Below are positions 17,401 to 25,992 of a stretch of DNA of 64,000 nucleotides, piece by piece. The notes under the pieces are model-generated. The model was given only the letters and a program-made list of their open reading frames with translations, was not told the DNA's origin and ran no database searches. Made by a program: the position numbers and the translations under genes. Numbering within the stretch: the stretch's first letter is position 1; each line of letters opens with the position of its first letter. The DNA is from Sporosarcina sp. HYO08 (GTDB taxonomy: Bacteria; Bacillota; Bacilli; Bacillales_A; Planococcaceae), in contig NZ_LPUT01000012.1 of the NCBI RefSeq assembly GCF_001563475.1, positions 310,001 to 374,000 of the forward strand, read 5' to 3'.

Positions 17401-19026
17401 GCGTATGAAGAGATTCAAAAGGAGGATGCTTCCGGGGGAACTTACATTTCACGTGAACGGATCGCGGAAAATGATTCTGTTAGCGTAAAAGCATACAAAG
17501 ATGAGTTACTAAAAAACAAATCATCATTGCAGACATATGAGGCAGTGAAAGAAATGGTGATTCGAATTAATGAAGATTTAAAAGAGAAAGTAGATGCTTA
17601 TAAAAAAGTAAGAGAACTGACCGAAGCACTTTATAAAGAAGATCGCTATGATTATCCGCAAGATGAGCGGCTTCGTGAAGGTGTGACACAACAGCAAATT
17701 GATGAAGCGCTTAAAGCGGTCAACGCGTTAAGTAATGAATTTGTTGAAAAGCAATGGCTAAAATGGGATGTAGATCATGCTCAATATTTACTTATTAAAC
17801 CCACTCTTGGTCAAATTGTATCGGAATTTACAATAGCGTCCACTGTTGAGGCGGGGGCTTCGTTAATGGATCATCTTTATAAAGGGGCAAAGCCGGAAAA
17901 ACTTCGGATTGAAATAGGAGCCGCGGGCCAAAGAATTCAGAAGAACGGATCGCACTCTTATGTTGTTCATGGTTCAAGATATTTAGATACAAATCAAAAG
18001 GAATTGACACTAAAGACGCAAAATAAAACTGGAGAGTCAGTAATTGAATATGTAGGCGTAACTTTGTACGTCGGTGACTATCACGTCGGCAATGAAATTA
18101 TTGCCGTAACAATCGAATCTGCGGAGCGAGATGAATCTGCATTAAGCCATGAAACTAGTATTTCGAATAGAACATATGGAAAAGGAATTTATAGGGTAGA
18201 CAATGATAACGAGAAAAAAATCCATATTGATCGGGATGTTACGGTCGAAATACTACTGAAAAACATTGTGGCTGCGGATTATTCAGAACAAGAATACGAA
18301 TTCACCAATGCGGGAGGGGAAGCATTAAAGTCAGGTGACATCGTTGCAGACGGATCGCTGTTTACAGTCACATCTGAAGATGGACAAGCGACTGCGGTTT
18401 ATCAAGTTGAAACGGTTGTTTCACTAACGGATATTCAATTGGGTGCACTCGGTGAATTGGAGTTTACAGCAAAACATTCGAATTTTGAAGAGTTGCAAGA
18501 ACACTTGAATATTAGTGGTGCTGAGGGTAAATTCACGCTGTCACAAGTGAACGGTAGCCAAAATCGTTATAAAGTCATTATTTCTGATGCGGTAGAACAT
18601 CAAAGATATTGGTTCGAACACAATGGCGGAAAGCTTGTTGTAACGGAAAATAACCAGGATGTTATTTGGAAAATCTTTAGCGTTGAAAGAGAAAATCCGT
18701 CAATAAATCACACTGTAATTGTGAGAAAAGTAACTGATCAAGTAAATATTACATCCAGTGAAGATATCGATGTTCAGTTCTTAAAAGACGGGGAATGGCT
18801 GAAGCAATTAGAGGTAGACGGCGTTACAATTGGTACTGAAATTACTGAAGTTAGCAATGGACAAGCGAAAATCACCTTCACAACAACAGGCAATGATCTA
18901 GGGGAAATAAACGAAACAAAAGACGTAGAGGTAAAAGTCCTGGTTAATGGAATTGAAGATCAGGATTTCATTTATCTGACAATTGGGAGGAATGGAGAAT
19001 TTTTCGTTAACGTCGTTGAAAAGTGA
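14476..19026 (+). CDS. Large SLH-domain surface protein (SLP2)
   Basis: A 1516-residue secreted protein. The leader (KSYRKFVAAAATATLVATA) ends near AYA-ATF at residue 30. Three SLH domains lie at about 31-75, 88-130 and 150-190. Residues about 200-425 and 500-740 are rich in short beta-strand repeats (LNGKTLKGIV, NVKGNVAVE, DGSVIIQGDYYNIKNMTVNG) that suggest stacked beta-helix-like segments; these are separated by a glycine-serine linker at about 427-436. A charged helical stretch lies at about 1015-1095, followed by more beta-rich sequence. The stalk differs from the Ig-like units of SLP1 and SLP3. There is no catalytic motif I can name; a structural or adhesive role is inferred. Confidence 0.85.
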   Translation: MTHHLKSYRKFVAAAATATLVATAVTPAYAATFKDVSSNYKEAVDYLVSNKITNGISVTNFGTDLTIKRADAAVMLAKALKLDVKDAKDSGFTDVPSRAKAYVDALKEAGIVNGKTAKIFASDQNITRGEAAIMLAKAYEITGSKVKIPFTDVAVHYQDSVAALVDHNVTSGKTATSFGTGRAITRGEFAIFLHRLSKLEREEPKEEAKEKIEVYNEADLIAALEDSKITKVLLGADITSDSIPTIQHKVEIDLNGKTLKGIVKYDIPNGTDTITLASSKNGGKVQGDLSVNTPKADFIVGENVEIAGTTTIVNVKESTFYNKGILNAVVIEDHDGTSFANQGNVKGNVAVETDGAIMLMGKIDAVVVNKAADITVAESATIKSMTVTVNGVTVNAPAGTVHTIQASDGVTVMDPDGKSVEGPTNSRGGSGGSGGGTVVKTVSGNIDSFTKDAVTINGKKHKISNSLKGLFNEENNAALQGASIVFESKNGVVDKITKLELTNTTGTADKNLVLDGDGAVIDGSVIIQGDYYNIKNMTVNGDFTITGEVQNSFISDQLTVEGTMHIAEEEAKQVAAASFMVQAASISKTRITVVFKDSTIATFEIAKEDVHFTATGSTRVTTLSLQANADIFADPDVILPKVEITKGVTRVVLNATIQDVIIDSNDEIEVSGKGRFDNIVVNTDKEVKLSTTGTIKNLDMKNEVSKVSIGNDAVISDIKMPEGKTVEDVVKNFNEAKEQIDKIAGVTNPEFNEELREKEDEDYFAAGILKTDRFGYVKLNIKNQGDYQVKYLIVDGAFNSPKAGEQVPKEAIDYKENDEFILWHGHEIFVYQTDEQGKIVEVIDVNETWHFPTEWKLNDDNTLTLKTAMKTDGRSVKDLMRYVYVYQDGVANKVTNFSGYSWGESDGIPVLTINLKNTDPTKPGWIFISADRFGVSSTLNGGYDNESLNLFVLHDLARDNSTDIGWEFTHLLDHIAYEEIQKEDASGGTYISRERIAENDSVSVKAYKDELLKNKSSLQTYEAVKEMVIRINEDLKEKVDAYKKVRELTEALYKEDRYDYPQDERLREGVTQQQIDEALKAVNALSNEFVEKQWLKWDVDHAQYLLIKPTLGQIVSEFTIASTVEAGASLMDHLYKGAKPEKLRIEIGAAGQRIQKNGSHSYVVHGSRYLDTNQKELTLKTQNKTGESVIEYVGVTLYVGDYHVGNEIIAVTIESAERDESALSHETSISNRTYGKGIYRVDNDNEKKIHIDRDVTVEILLKNIVAADYSEQEYEFTNAGGEALKSGDIVADGSLFTVTSEDGQATAVYQVETVVSLTDIQLGALGELEFTAKHSNFEELQEHLNISGAEGKFTLSQVNGSQNRYKVIISDAVEHQRYWFEHNGGKLVVTENNQDVIWKIFSVERENPSINHTVIVRKVTDQVNITSSEDIDVQFLKDGEWLKQLEVDGVTIGTEITEVSNGQAKITFTTTGNDLGEINETKDVEVKVLVNGIEDQDFIYLTIGRNGEFFVNVVEK

Positions 19027-19106
19027 ATGCCTAAGATGACGATAAAATCTGACCGTTTCAAATAGAAATGGTGAAAAATCATTGAATATATAGAGTAAAC
19101 TCCACA

Positions 19107-19154
19107 AAATCGCCCTTTCTCTCACTTTGTTGGTGAGACGGGGGGCGATTTTTT
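19107..19154 (+). terminator. Intrinsic terminator after SLP2
   Basis: AAAATCGCCC...TCTCAC pairs with GTGAGA...GGGCGATTTT around a short loop, ending in a run of T. Confidence 0.75.
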
Positions 19155-19558
19155 CATATTTTAATAGGTAACTGATATACACTCCTTATTCATCCTCAAA
19201 CAAGGAAGTCATGGGAGTGGCAATCTTGTACTAAAACTTCTACCAATGTTTAAGTTAAGGAAATTGTGGAATAGATAGATAGTATTTCCTTTAAGTACCA
19301 GGTGCTCACAAAACTCATGTAAATATTATTCCAGTAATAGTAATTATTTCCAAAGGGAATAGCCCTACAATCGGCTTGGGGGCTTATCTACTAATCTTTT
19401 GTTACTATTTACCAAAAGTAGAAAAGGTACACGTAATCTATTTAACTATGTTACAATAGTTGTGCAGATGGATCATGTAAGGATGGGTAGTTAATGAATA
19501 CCCAGCGCCAACCTTATAAAATTCAACTGTACTATTGCAATAGGGAGGAACTCTACAC
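19155..19558. other. Leader and upstream region of SLP3
   Basis: No gene is seen. A possible -10 box TACAAT at 19452-19457 lacks a clear -35 box. The last bases (GGGAGGAACTCTACAC before ATG) match the SLP1 leader end almost exactly, showing common origin of the two leaders. Confidence 0.45.
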
Positions 19559-22030
19559 ATGTCAAATCAACCAAAATCTTATAAAAAATTTATCGCAACA
19601 GCTGCAACTGCAACGCTCGTTGCGACAGCTATTATACCGACCGCATCTGCTGCGGAAGCAAAAGCATTCACAGATGTGAACAAAAACTATAAAACTGCTG
19701 TTGATTATCTAGTTTCACAAAATATTACAAAAGGCATCAACGATACAACATTCGGTACGGATCAGCCGATCAAACGCGGTGACGCAGCAATTTTCATTGC
19801 AAAAGCATTGGATCTTGATACAGTTAACGCACCAGACGCTGGTTTCAAGGATGTAAACAGCCGCGTGAAAGGCGCTGTTAACGCAATCGTTCAAGCGAAA
19901 ATCGCGGGCGGCAAATCAGAAACTACATTTGCACCAGACGATAACATCACACGTGCAGAAATGTCTAAACTACTCGTAAATGCTTATAATTTGCAAGCAG
20001 GCGACACAAAAAACACGTTCACAGACGTCAACAACACGTGGGATCCATATGTCGATGCATTATTGGCAAGCGGTGTAACGATGGGGTTAAATGAAACGAC
20101 ATTCGGTGCAACGCAGGACGTAACACGCGGTCAGTTCGCACTATTCATTTACCGTGGGGAGTCGACAAAGCCTGAACCCGGTAAAGCACCTGAGGTCGTT
20201 TCTGTTGATGCGGCGAACGCTAAACAAGTTAAATTAGCTGGATCAGCATTAGATCAACTTAAAGCTAGTCAATTATCTGTAGAAGGAAACAAAATTCTTT
20301 CTGTGGTCGCTAGTGCAAACGGAAAAGAAGCTACTGTAACGTTTGAAACAGCGGTAAAATCTGGTGCTGAACAAACACTGAAATTCACTGAAAAAGTTGA
20401 AGGTGAAGCTGACAAAGTCAATGAATTCAAATTCACTTATACACTTGAAGTAAACGCAGTGGAAGGAACATCTGAACGTCTAGATGACGACACAAATAAG
20501 CAATTTTTAGGCTTTACGATTAATGATGGAGAAGCTGTGAGTGTTCAGTATTTAGTAGATGCTGGTTACACAGTGGAATTCCAATCGACGAAGGATCTAT
20601 TCGCTTCTACTTCTACAGGTGAAGTCGATGCCTCCAAAATTGCAGATGGTGATAAGTTTGCTTATAAAGTAGTGATTACAAAAGGTGATACGACTGTTGA
20701 ATCTAAACTGACAAACGTTGAAGTTCTTGATTTTGCTACTTACTTAACTTCAATTAGTGAAGTTAGCGTCACGCAAGGTGCAGTTGCTGTTAAAAGTAAT
20801 AAAGTAACTGTAGAAGATAAAAACGTAACTGTTGCAGCTACAAAAGCAACGGCACTTAACGGCGCGACAATTAATAGTCCAAAAGTTACTTATAAATCAT
20901 CAAACCCTGCTATTGCGACTGTTGATGCAACTACGGGTGTGGTTACGCCTATTAAGCCAGGTAATGTAACAATTACGATGGAAGCTGATGACGCGAAGAA
21001 AGAAGTACCTTTAACGGTCGTCTCTGGCGCTCGTGAAGTTGCTCAAGTAACGGCTACTTCTACTTCTGTTAAATTACTAGCTTCAAAGACTCAAACGATT
21101 GATGTAACGGTTGTTGACCAATACGGTGATGAGTTTGAAGGGAATGTAGACGTTGTCTCTAAAGATGCTAAAATTGCAACTGTAAGTAATCCAGTAGCGA
21201 TTACTAACGGTAAAGGAACAGCTACCATTGCCGCAGTTGCTAAAGGCAATACAACGGTTGAAGTGAAAGCAGGAGATCAGGTTCTTAAGAGCGTCAGCGT
21301 AGCAGTTTCAGACGATTCCGCTGTTGCATCTAGAAAAATTGAAACTGTTTCTGCATCTGCTGACTATGCGCTTGATGTGGTAACAGGTTCCGATGATGCA
21401 TCTCTTGACATCGTATGGAATCAATATAATGCTGGTGGATTTTTAATCGGACCTGAAAAGGATTTCACAAATGATGACCTAAAAGGAACGAAATATACAG
21501 TTTCTTCTTCTGATAATAGTGTGGCTACTGTAAGCGTAGCAACTAATGGAACAATTACTGTCGGTGCATTAAAACCAGGGACAGCAAATATTCAGATCAA
21601 AGAAGGTACGGTAACAAGAGCTTCTGTTCAAGTTACAGTTGTAAATACAACACCAACGATTACTGCTGTTAACTTTGAAACAGTTGAAGATGTAACGACT
21701 AACGGTGCTCTTAATGTACAAGCATTAAAAGCAGAAGGAATTACATTGTCTTCAACAGATTATACAGCTGAAATTCATACGGATGGAACGATCTTTGTTG
21801 ACGTCGATACAACAGAAGGTTTAACTGATGGAGACATTAAGTTAGGGAAATTAGGTGCCCTTTACTCAGGCACACCTGCCGATATCACTTCTTTAAGTGT
21901 TAATGCAGGTTCTGTCGTAGCTGCAAATGTAGCGGCCGGCGCCGAAGGAACAATTGTCGTGCGTGTCGTTAAAGAAGGCGAAACTTCAGCATTCGCAACT
22001 TCAACAATTACTGTAAAAGTTCCACAGTAA
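19559..22030 (+). CDS. S-layer-type protein with SLH and Ig-like (Big_2) domains (SLP3)
   Basis: An 823-residue secreted protein whose first about 200 residues closely match SLP1: leader KSYKKFIATAATATLVATAI, then three SLH domains at about 35-80, 95-140 and 155-200. The remainder shows Big_2-type bacterial Ig motifs (TYKSSNPAIATVDATTGVVT near 445-465, VSSSDNSVATVSVATNGTIT near 650). It has its own leader and is closed by the terminator in repeat R3 six bases after the stop. It could be an alternative S-layer protein or a minor surface protein. Its similarity to SLP1 suggests gene duplication with divergent outer domains. Confidence 0.9.
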   Translation: MSNQPKSYKKFIATAATATLVATAIIPTASAAEAKAFTDVNKNYKTAVDYLVSQNITKGINDTTFGTDQPIKRGDAAIFIAKALDLDTVNAPDAGFKDVNSRVKGAVNAIVQAKIAGGKSETTFAPDDNITRAEMSKLLVNAYNLQAGDTKNTFTDVNNTWDPYVDALLASGVTMGLNETTFGATQDVTRGQFALFIYRGESTKPEPGKAPEVVSVDAANAKQVKLAGSALDQLKASQLSVEGNKILSVVASANGKEATVTFETAVKSGAEQTLKFTEKVEGEADKVNEFKFTYTLEVNAVEGTSERLDDDTNKQFLGFTINDGEAVSVQYLVDAGYTVEFQSTKDLFASTSTGEVDASKIADGDKFAYKVVITKGDTTVESKLTNVEVLDFATYLTSISEVSVTQGAVAVKSNKVTVEDKNVTVAATKATALNGATINSPKVTYKSSNPAIATVDATTGVVTPIKPGNVTITMEADDAKKEVPLTVVSGAREVAQVTATSTSVKLLASKTQTIDVTVVDQYGDEFEGNVDVVSKDAKIATVSNPVAITNGKGTATIAAVAKGNTTVEVKAGDQVLKSVSVAVSDDSAVASRKIETVSASADYALDVVTGSDDASLDIVWNQYNAGGFLIGPEKDFTNDDLKGTKYTVSSSDNSVATVSVATNGTITVGALKPGTANIQIKEGTVTRASVQVTVVNTTPTITAVNFETVEDVTTNGALNVQALKAEGITLSSTDYTAEIHTDGTIFVDVDTTEGLTDGDIKLGKLGALYSGTPADITSLSVNAGSVVAANVAAGAEGTIVVRVVKEGETSAFATSTITVKVPQ

Positions 22031-22035
22031 TATTT

Positions 22036-22138
22036 GGTGCCAGGCACCCACACAATTCAGACGCTATTCTGACAACGGTGATTGATACGAAAGTCAAAAG
22101 CCCTTCGATCGAGGACTCATCGGTTGAAGGGCTTTTTT
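22036..22138 (+). repeat. Long dispersed repeat copy R3 with built-in terminator
   Basis: GGTGCCAGGCACC at 22036-22048 is followed by CACACAATTCAGACGCTATT and a GTGATTGATAC segment. A terminator at 22097-22138 pairs AAAAGCCCTTCGATCG with GGTTGAAGGGCTTTTTT. It starts six bases after the SLP3 stop. Confidence 0.85.
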
Positions 22139-22185
22139 CATGGTGTGAGCAGTTAAAATACTTATGAACATTTTGAGGTGCTATT

Positions 22186-23115
22186 ATGATGAATCAGAAG
22201 GAGAGTATAGCCGCATCTGTATTTGAGCGATTGGAGAATGTGGCAAAAAGGAATAATCGGTCTTTGGATTCGACTCTATTAGTCTACTTTCAAGAGCGAT
22301 TTTTGTATCGTTTATCGAAATCGCACCATAGGGAACGATTTCTGTTAAAGGGAGAATTATTTTTATTTGCCCTAACTAAGTTTTCCGCCAGACCGTCACG
22401 GGATATTGATTTTTTAGCAACTTACTTTTCCAGTGAAATCAAAAACATTGAGCAAGCGTTTAAAGAAGTTTGTTCGACAGAGACGGAAGATGATGGTGTA
22501 ATATTTCGCGTTGATCGAATGACTACGGAACGAATCAAAGAGGATGCTAATGACGAAAGCGTTAGCATCAAAATTCCTGTTGCATTAGGTCAGGCTGAAA
22601 ATGAGCTGCAATTAAAAATTGGGTTTAGGGATGTGGTTATTCCAAAACCACAAACGATGGATTTTCCTGTTCTTTTGGATATGGAGCAGCCAATTATTAT
22701 GACATACTCAATTGAATCGATTGTTTCGGAAAAGTTCGAAGACATCATTAGCCATTCTGACTTAAATGATAGAATAAAAGATTTCTATGATCTTTATATG
22801 TTAAGTAGTTCTCAGGTTTTTGAAGGCAGGGTACTCCAAGAAGCGATTCTAGAAACATTTGAACGGCGCAAAACGCTAATGGAAAAGGAACATCCTTTGT
22901 TTACGAAAGATTTTTGCCTTGATCCAGCAAGAAATGCACAATGGACTGCATTTATAAAGGAAATTGGCATAGCAGAAGATTTGTCATTTGAGGTAGTGAT
23001 GAAACAACTTCAAGAATTCATCGAACCTATTTACCAAGCAGTTTTGCATGAAGATGAATTTTTTGGAAGATGGGATTTTAACGAGCTAAGATGGATCAAG
23101 ATCTTTGATGTTTAA
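22186..23115 (+). CDS. AbiEii/AbiGii-family nucleotidyltransferase, without partner
   Basis: A 309-residue protein of the AbiEii-type nucleotidyltransferase family, the toxin half of type IV toxin-antitoxin and abortive-infection systems. The family core is seen as FLLKGELFLFAL near residue 50 followed by RPSRDIDFLA near residue 67; the usual KGG is KGE here. A conserved late segment, EKFEDIISHSDLNDRIKDFYD, lies near residue 185. A weak TGAGGTG site precedes the ATG pair at 22186. No AbiEi-like antitoxin gene lies upstream or downstream, so it is an orphan, a housekeeping relative, or decayed. Function in defence is inference only. Confidence 0.72.
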   Translation: MMNQKESIAASVFERLENVAKRNNRSLDSTLLVYFQERFLYRLSKSHHRERFLLKGELFLFALTKFSARPSRDIDFLATYFSSEIKNIEQAFKEVCSTETEDDGVIFRVDRMTTERIKEDANDESVSIKIPVALGQAENELQLKIGFRDVVIPKPQTMDFPVLLDMEQPIIMTYSIESIVSEKFEDIISHSDLNDRIKDFYDLYMLSSSQVFEGRVLQEAILETFERRKTLMEKEHPLFTKDFCLDPARNAQWTAFIKEIGIAEDLSFEVVMKQLQEFIEPIYQAVLHEDEFFGRWDFNELRWIKIFDV

Positions 23116-23118
23116 TCG

Positions 23119-23212
23119 ATGCACTCACATAACTTGGACACTAATCGGACAATGATGGATGACCTAAAGGAAATGGAACCCCCGCATATTCGCTCCTATC
23201 ATCATGCGGGGG
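23119..23212. repeat. Divergent dispersed repeat copy with terminator hairpin
   Basis: CACTCACATAACTTGGACAC, CGGACAATGATGGATGA and then a hairpin CCCCCGCAT / ATGCGGGGG at 23179-23212 follow the plan of the long repeat family in diverged form. It begins three bases after the AbiEii-like stop codon. Confidence 0.5.
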
Positions 23213-23276
23213 AATCATCGAACAGTATTTTTCAAAGCAAGGTGACCTTACAAAGATAGTTTAGTTGTTTGAGTGC

Positions 23277-24074
23277 CTAGCGCTCAAACGACAGGTCTGT
23301 GTATATTTCAGGGTGAAGCATTTTCCCTAATTTCAATGCACCTTCAAGTAGTCGAGGGGATGGGCGGCAATAGAGTTCTTCCTCCATAATAGCGATACGC
23401 CCATTTTTAACAGCCTTGAGATCTTGCCATCCCGGTCGTTTTAAAACGACCTCTGTTTTTACTTTTTCAATTTGGACGCCAACCCAAGCGAGCAATATGT
23501 AGTCAGGATTTCTGCGTAAAACGTCTTCCCAATCAGTTTGAACACTTGCCAGTTTAACCTCACGGAATTCATTCCGTCCGCCAGCCAGTTCACTAATTTC
23601 TGTTAACCAGTTAATGCCCCCAGGCGTGAAAACTGGTTTTGGCCACCATTCCCAGTAAAGGGAAGGAAATGTTTCGACAGTTGAAGCCCTGTTTTTCATT
23701 TCAGCGATGATGGCTAAAAAACTTTGTTGAACTTGTAAAGCTTGCGCTTGTACGCCACATGCGTTTCCGACGGTGATCAGATCTTCTGCAATATCGGTCA
23801 GGCTTTGTGGGTTGAGCACAATGTGTGGGATTTGGCGTTTCTCGAGTTCTGCTATATTTTTTTCCATTCCAGGCACACTCAACGAAGCGAGAACGAGATC
23901 CGGTTGAAATGATTCTAACTGATCCATATTGATGGATAAATCAGGACCAAGCCGGGGGAGATGTTGAATGCTTTCAGGCCAGTCGGAAAAATCGTCAATG
24001 GCAACGAGATGATCAAGTAATCCGAGGTAGGCGAGTAGTTCTGTATTACTTGGACAGATTGAAATAATGCGCAT
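23277..24074 (-). CDS. BtuF-like substrate-binding fold protein, copy b
   Basis: A 265-residue near-duplicate of the protein at 12802-13602 (about 92-93% identical by eye), with the same RIISICPSN start, WPESIQHLPRLGPDLSINMD segment and absence of a signal peptide. The upstream bases (GATTAATTGTATCATAGTTACGTGA) are also shared, so the duplication includes the promoter region. Both copies lie in the same orientation, downstream of and facing an SLH gene (SLP1 or SLP3). Start at 24074 follows GGAAGTGA. Ligand and partners are unknown. Confidence 0.8.
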   Translation of the reverse strand: MRIISICPSNTELLAYLGLLDHLVAIDDFSDWPESIQHLPRLGPDLSINMDQLESFQPDLVLASLSVPGMEKNIAELEKRQIPHIVLNPQSLTDIAEDLITVGNACGVQAQALQVQQSFLAIIAEMKNRASTVETFPSLYWEWWPKPVFTPGGINWLTEISELAGGRNEFREVKLASVQTDWEDVLRRNPDYILLAWVGVQIEKVKTEVVLKRPGWQDLKAVKNGRIAIMEEELYCRPSPRLLEGALKLGKMLHPEIYTDLSFER

Positions 24075-24130
24075 ACGAGTCACTTCCATTTTTGATTAAT
24101 TGTATCATAGTTACGTGAATGAACAATTGC

Positions 24131-24219
24131 ATCACACAATTCAGACGCGATGCTGAAATTGGTTTGCCCCCCAAAAAAAGCCTTCGATCAAGAGAAATCT
24201 TGTGATCGGGGGCTTTTTT
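24131..24219 (+). repeat. Long dispersed repeat copy R4 with built-in terminator
   Basis: ATCACACAATTCAGACGCGA starts a copy whose middle is diverged and whose end is a terminator (24176-24219, AAAAGCCTTCGATCA against TGATCGGGGGCTTTTTT). Unlike the others it lies upstream of the flanking minus-strand gene rather than after a stop codon. Confidence 0.7.
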
Positions 24220-24490
24220 ACTTTCAGATGAATGGTTAACTGGAAAAATAACTGAATAGCGTAGGGGGTTCCTCAAGTATTAGTCACCTCTACCCCACGA
24301 AATTTGGACACCGTTCCGACAACGATGGATAACTATGACCATGTGATAATCGTTCCGTGATCGGCATAGAATGATAGCAGGCGATAGGTTTAACTTATAT
24401 GGTTTATCATTGAATCCCTACTTTGTCTATCGGCTATGATGGTTTGAAGCGTGTTTTATCAATCATTTAATAGTGAGGAGGAACGAAGTT
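24220..24490. other. Region upstream of the cystine transporter gene
   Basis: No gene is seen. A fragment at about 24298-24330 (AATTTGGACACCGTTCCGAC, then AACGATGGAT) resembles the core of the dispersed repeat family, and an imperfect hairpin follows. I found no recognisable riboswitch. Confidence 0.35.
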
Positions 24491-25882
24491 TTGGAGACGG
24501 TCTTGCTTTTAGTCAACCTTGCCGGATTGCTTCTACTTGTCGCTTTGTTGTATGGAATGAAACGAAAAAAGATTTCATTTTCGAAACGTGTTTTCACAGG
24601 TCTCGGGCTTGGAATTGCTTACGGACTCATTTTAAACTTTGCTTACGGAGCAGATTCGACAGTATTGAAAGATTCCATGCCATGGTTTAACTTAATCGGG
24701 ACCGGTTATATGAAATTGCTTCAAATGATTGTCATCCCACTGGTTTTCATATCCATCCTTGCCGCCTTTACAAAAGTGACGATTGGCAAGAATTTCGGGA
24801 AAATGGCCGGCATGATCTTAGGGATGCTCGTAGGAACAACCGCAATTGCCGCAATTGTGGGGATTTCTGCCTCACTTCTTTTTGGACTTGATGCATCAGA
24901 GATTGTGCAAGGAGAAGCGGAAGCTGCACGTGGGGCTTCACTTGAAGAGCGTTCTGCTACTGTAGCGGATCGTACCTTACCGGATCAGATAATTGATCTG
25001 CTGCCGGCAAATCCATTTTTAGATTTCACAGGTGCACGACCGACATCGACCATCGCTGTCGTCATCTTTGCAGCATTTCTCGGATTTGCTTACTTGGCCA
25101 TCACAAGAAGAGATCAAGAAAATGCGACAATGGTGAAAAAGGGAATTGATGCACTTTATTCACTCATTATGGGTATTGTAAGAATCGTTTTACGATTAAC
25201 ACCATACGGTATTTTAGCCATCATTGCCCGCACGGTGGCCACGTCCGATTTTGCGGCAATCTATAGTCTTGGTAAATTTGTCCTCGCTTCCTATGCCGCG
25301 TTGCTTGTGATGTTCGGCATTCATCTCATCATCATTTCACTTTCGGGGCTCAATCCAATCACCTATGTGAAGAAGGCAGGAGATGCACTTCTATTTGCCT
25401 TCACGTCACGATCTAGTGCAGGAACCTTGCCATTAACAATTAATGCGCAAACGAACCGCCTCGGTGTATCAGAAGGAGTGGCGAACTTTGCCGGCTCATT
25501 CGGATTATCCATTGGTCAAAACGGCTGCGCAGGCATTTACCCGGCGATGCTTGCAGTGATGATCGCACCTTCTGTCGGGCAAAATCCACTCGAGCCAATG
25601 TTTCTACTCACATTGATCGTGATCGTAGCGATTAGCTCATTCGGCGTTGCCGGCGTAGGCGGTGGCGCAACGTTCGCCGCAATCCTTGTCCTTTCTGCCA
25701 TGAATCTTCCAATCGTATTGGCAGGATTATTGATTTCCATTGAACCGCTAATTGACATGGGACGCACCGCAGTGAATGTTAGTGGATCCATGACGGCGGG
25801 CGTAACGACGGCGCGTCTGACGGGGGAATTGGATACAGAAATGTACAACGAGCCACTTGAAAAACAGACGGTGGACTCGTAA
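24491..25882 (+). CDS. tcyP: L-cystine symporter TcyP (DAACS family)
   Basis: A 463-residue sodium- or proton-coupled amino acid symporter of the dicarboxylate/amino acid family, predicted to take up L-cystine. The start TTG at 24491 gives the TcyP-like beginning (M/L)ETVLLLVNLAG with AGGAGG 9 bases upstream; the GTG at 24473 overlaps that site. Family segments are KLLQMIVIPLVFISILAAF near residue 75, FTSRSSAGTLPLTI near residue 310 and FGVAGVGGGATFAA near residue 390. There are about 8-9 membrane segments plus re-entrant loops. It ends in a bidirectional terminator shared with the DUF421 gene. Confidence 0.9.
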   Translation: METVLLLVNLAGLLLLVALLYGMKRKKISFSKRVFTGLGLGIAYGLILNFAYGADSTVLKDSMPWFNLIGTGYMKLLQMIVIPLVFISILAAFTKVTIGKNFGKMAGMILGMLVGTTAIAAIVGISASLLFGLDASEIVQGEAEAARGASLEERSATVADRTLPDQIIDLLPANPFLDFTGARPTSTIAVVIFAAFLGFAYLAITRRDQENATMVKKGIDALYSLIMGIVRIVLRLTPYGILAIIARTVATSDFAAIYSLGKFVLASYAALLVMFGIHLIIISLSGLNPITYVKKAGDALLFAFTSRSSAGTLPLTINAQTNRLGVSEGVANFAGSFGLSIGQNGCAGIYPAMLAVMIAPSVGQNPLEPMFLLTLIVIVAISSFGVAGVGGGATFAAILVLSAMNLPIVLAGLLISIEPLIDMGRTAVNVSGSMTAGVTTARLTGELDTEMYNEPLEKQTVDS

Positions 25883-25921
25883 GTTGCCCGTCTATTAGAT
25901 CCTATAATAGCTAAAATGATA

Positions 25922-25962
25922 AAAGACCCTGTGGAGAGAAATCCCCACAGGGTCTTTATTGT
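25922..25962. terminator. Bidirectional terminator
   Basis: AAAGACCCTGTGG pairs with CCACAGGGTCTTT around an 8-base loop, between the convergent tcyP and DUF421 genes. Confidence 0.85.
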
Positions 25963-25992
25963 TGTCAAAAGGAACAGTGTGGACGCAGTTAA

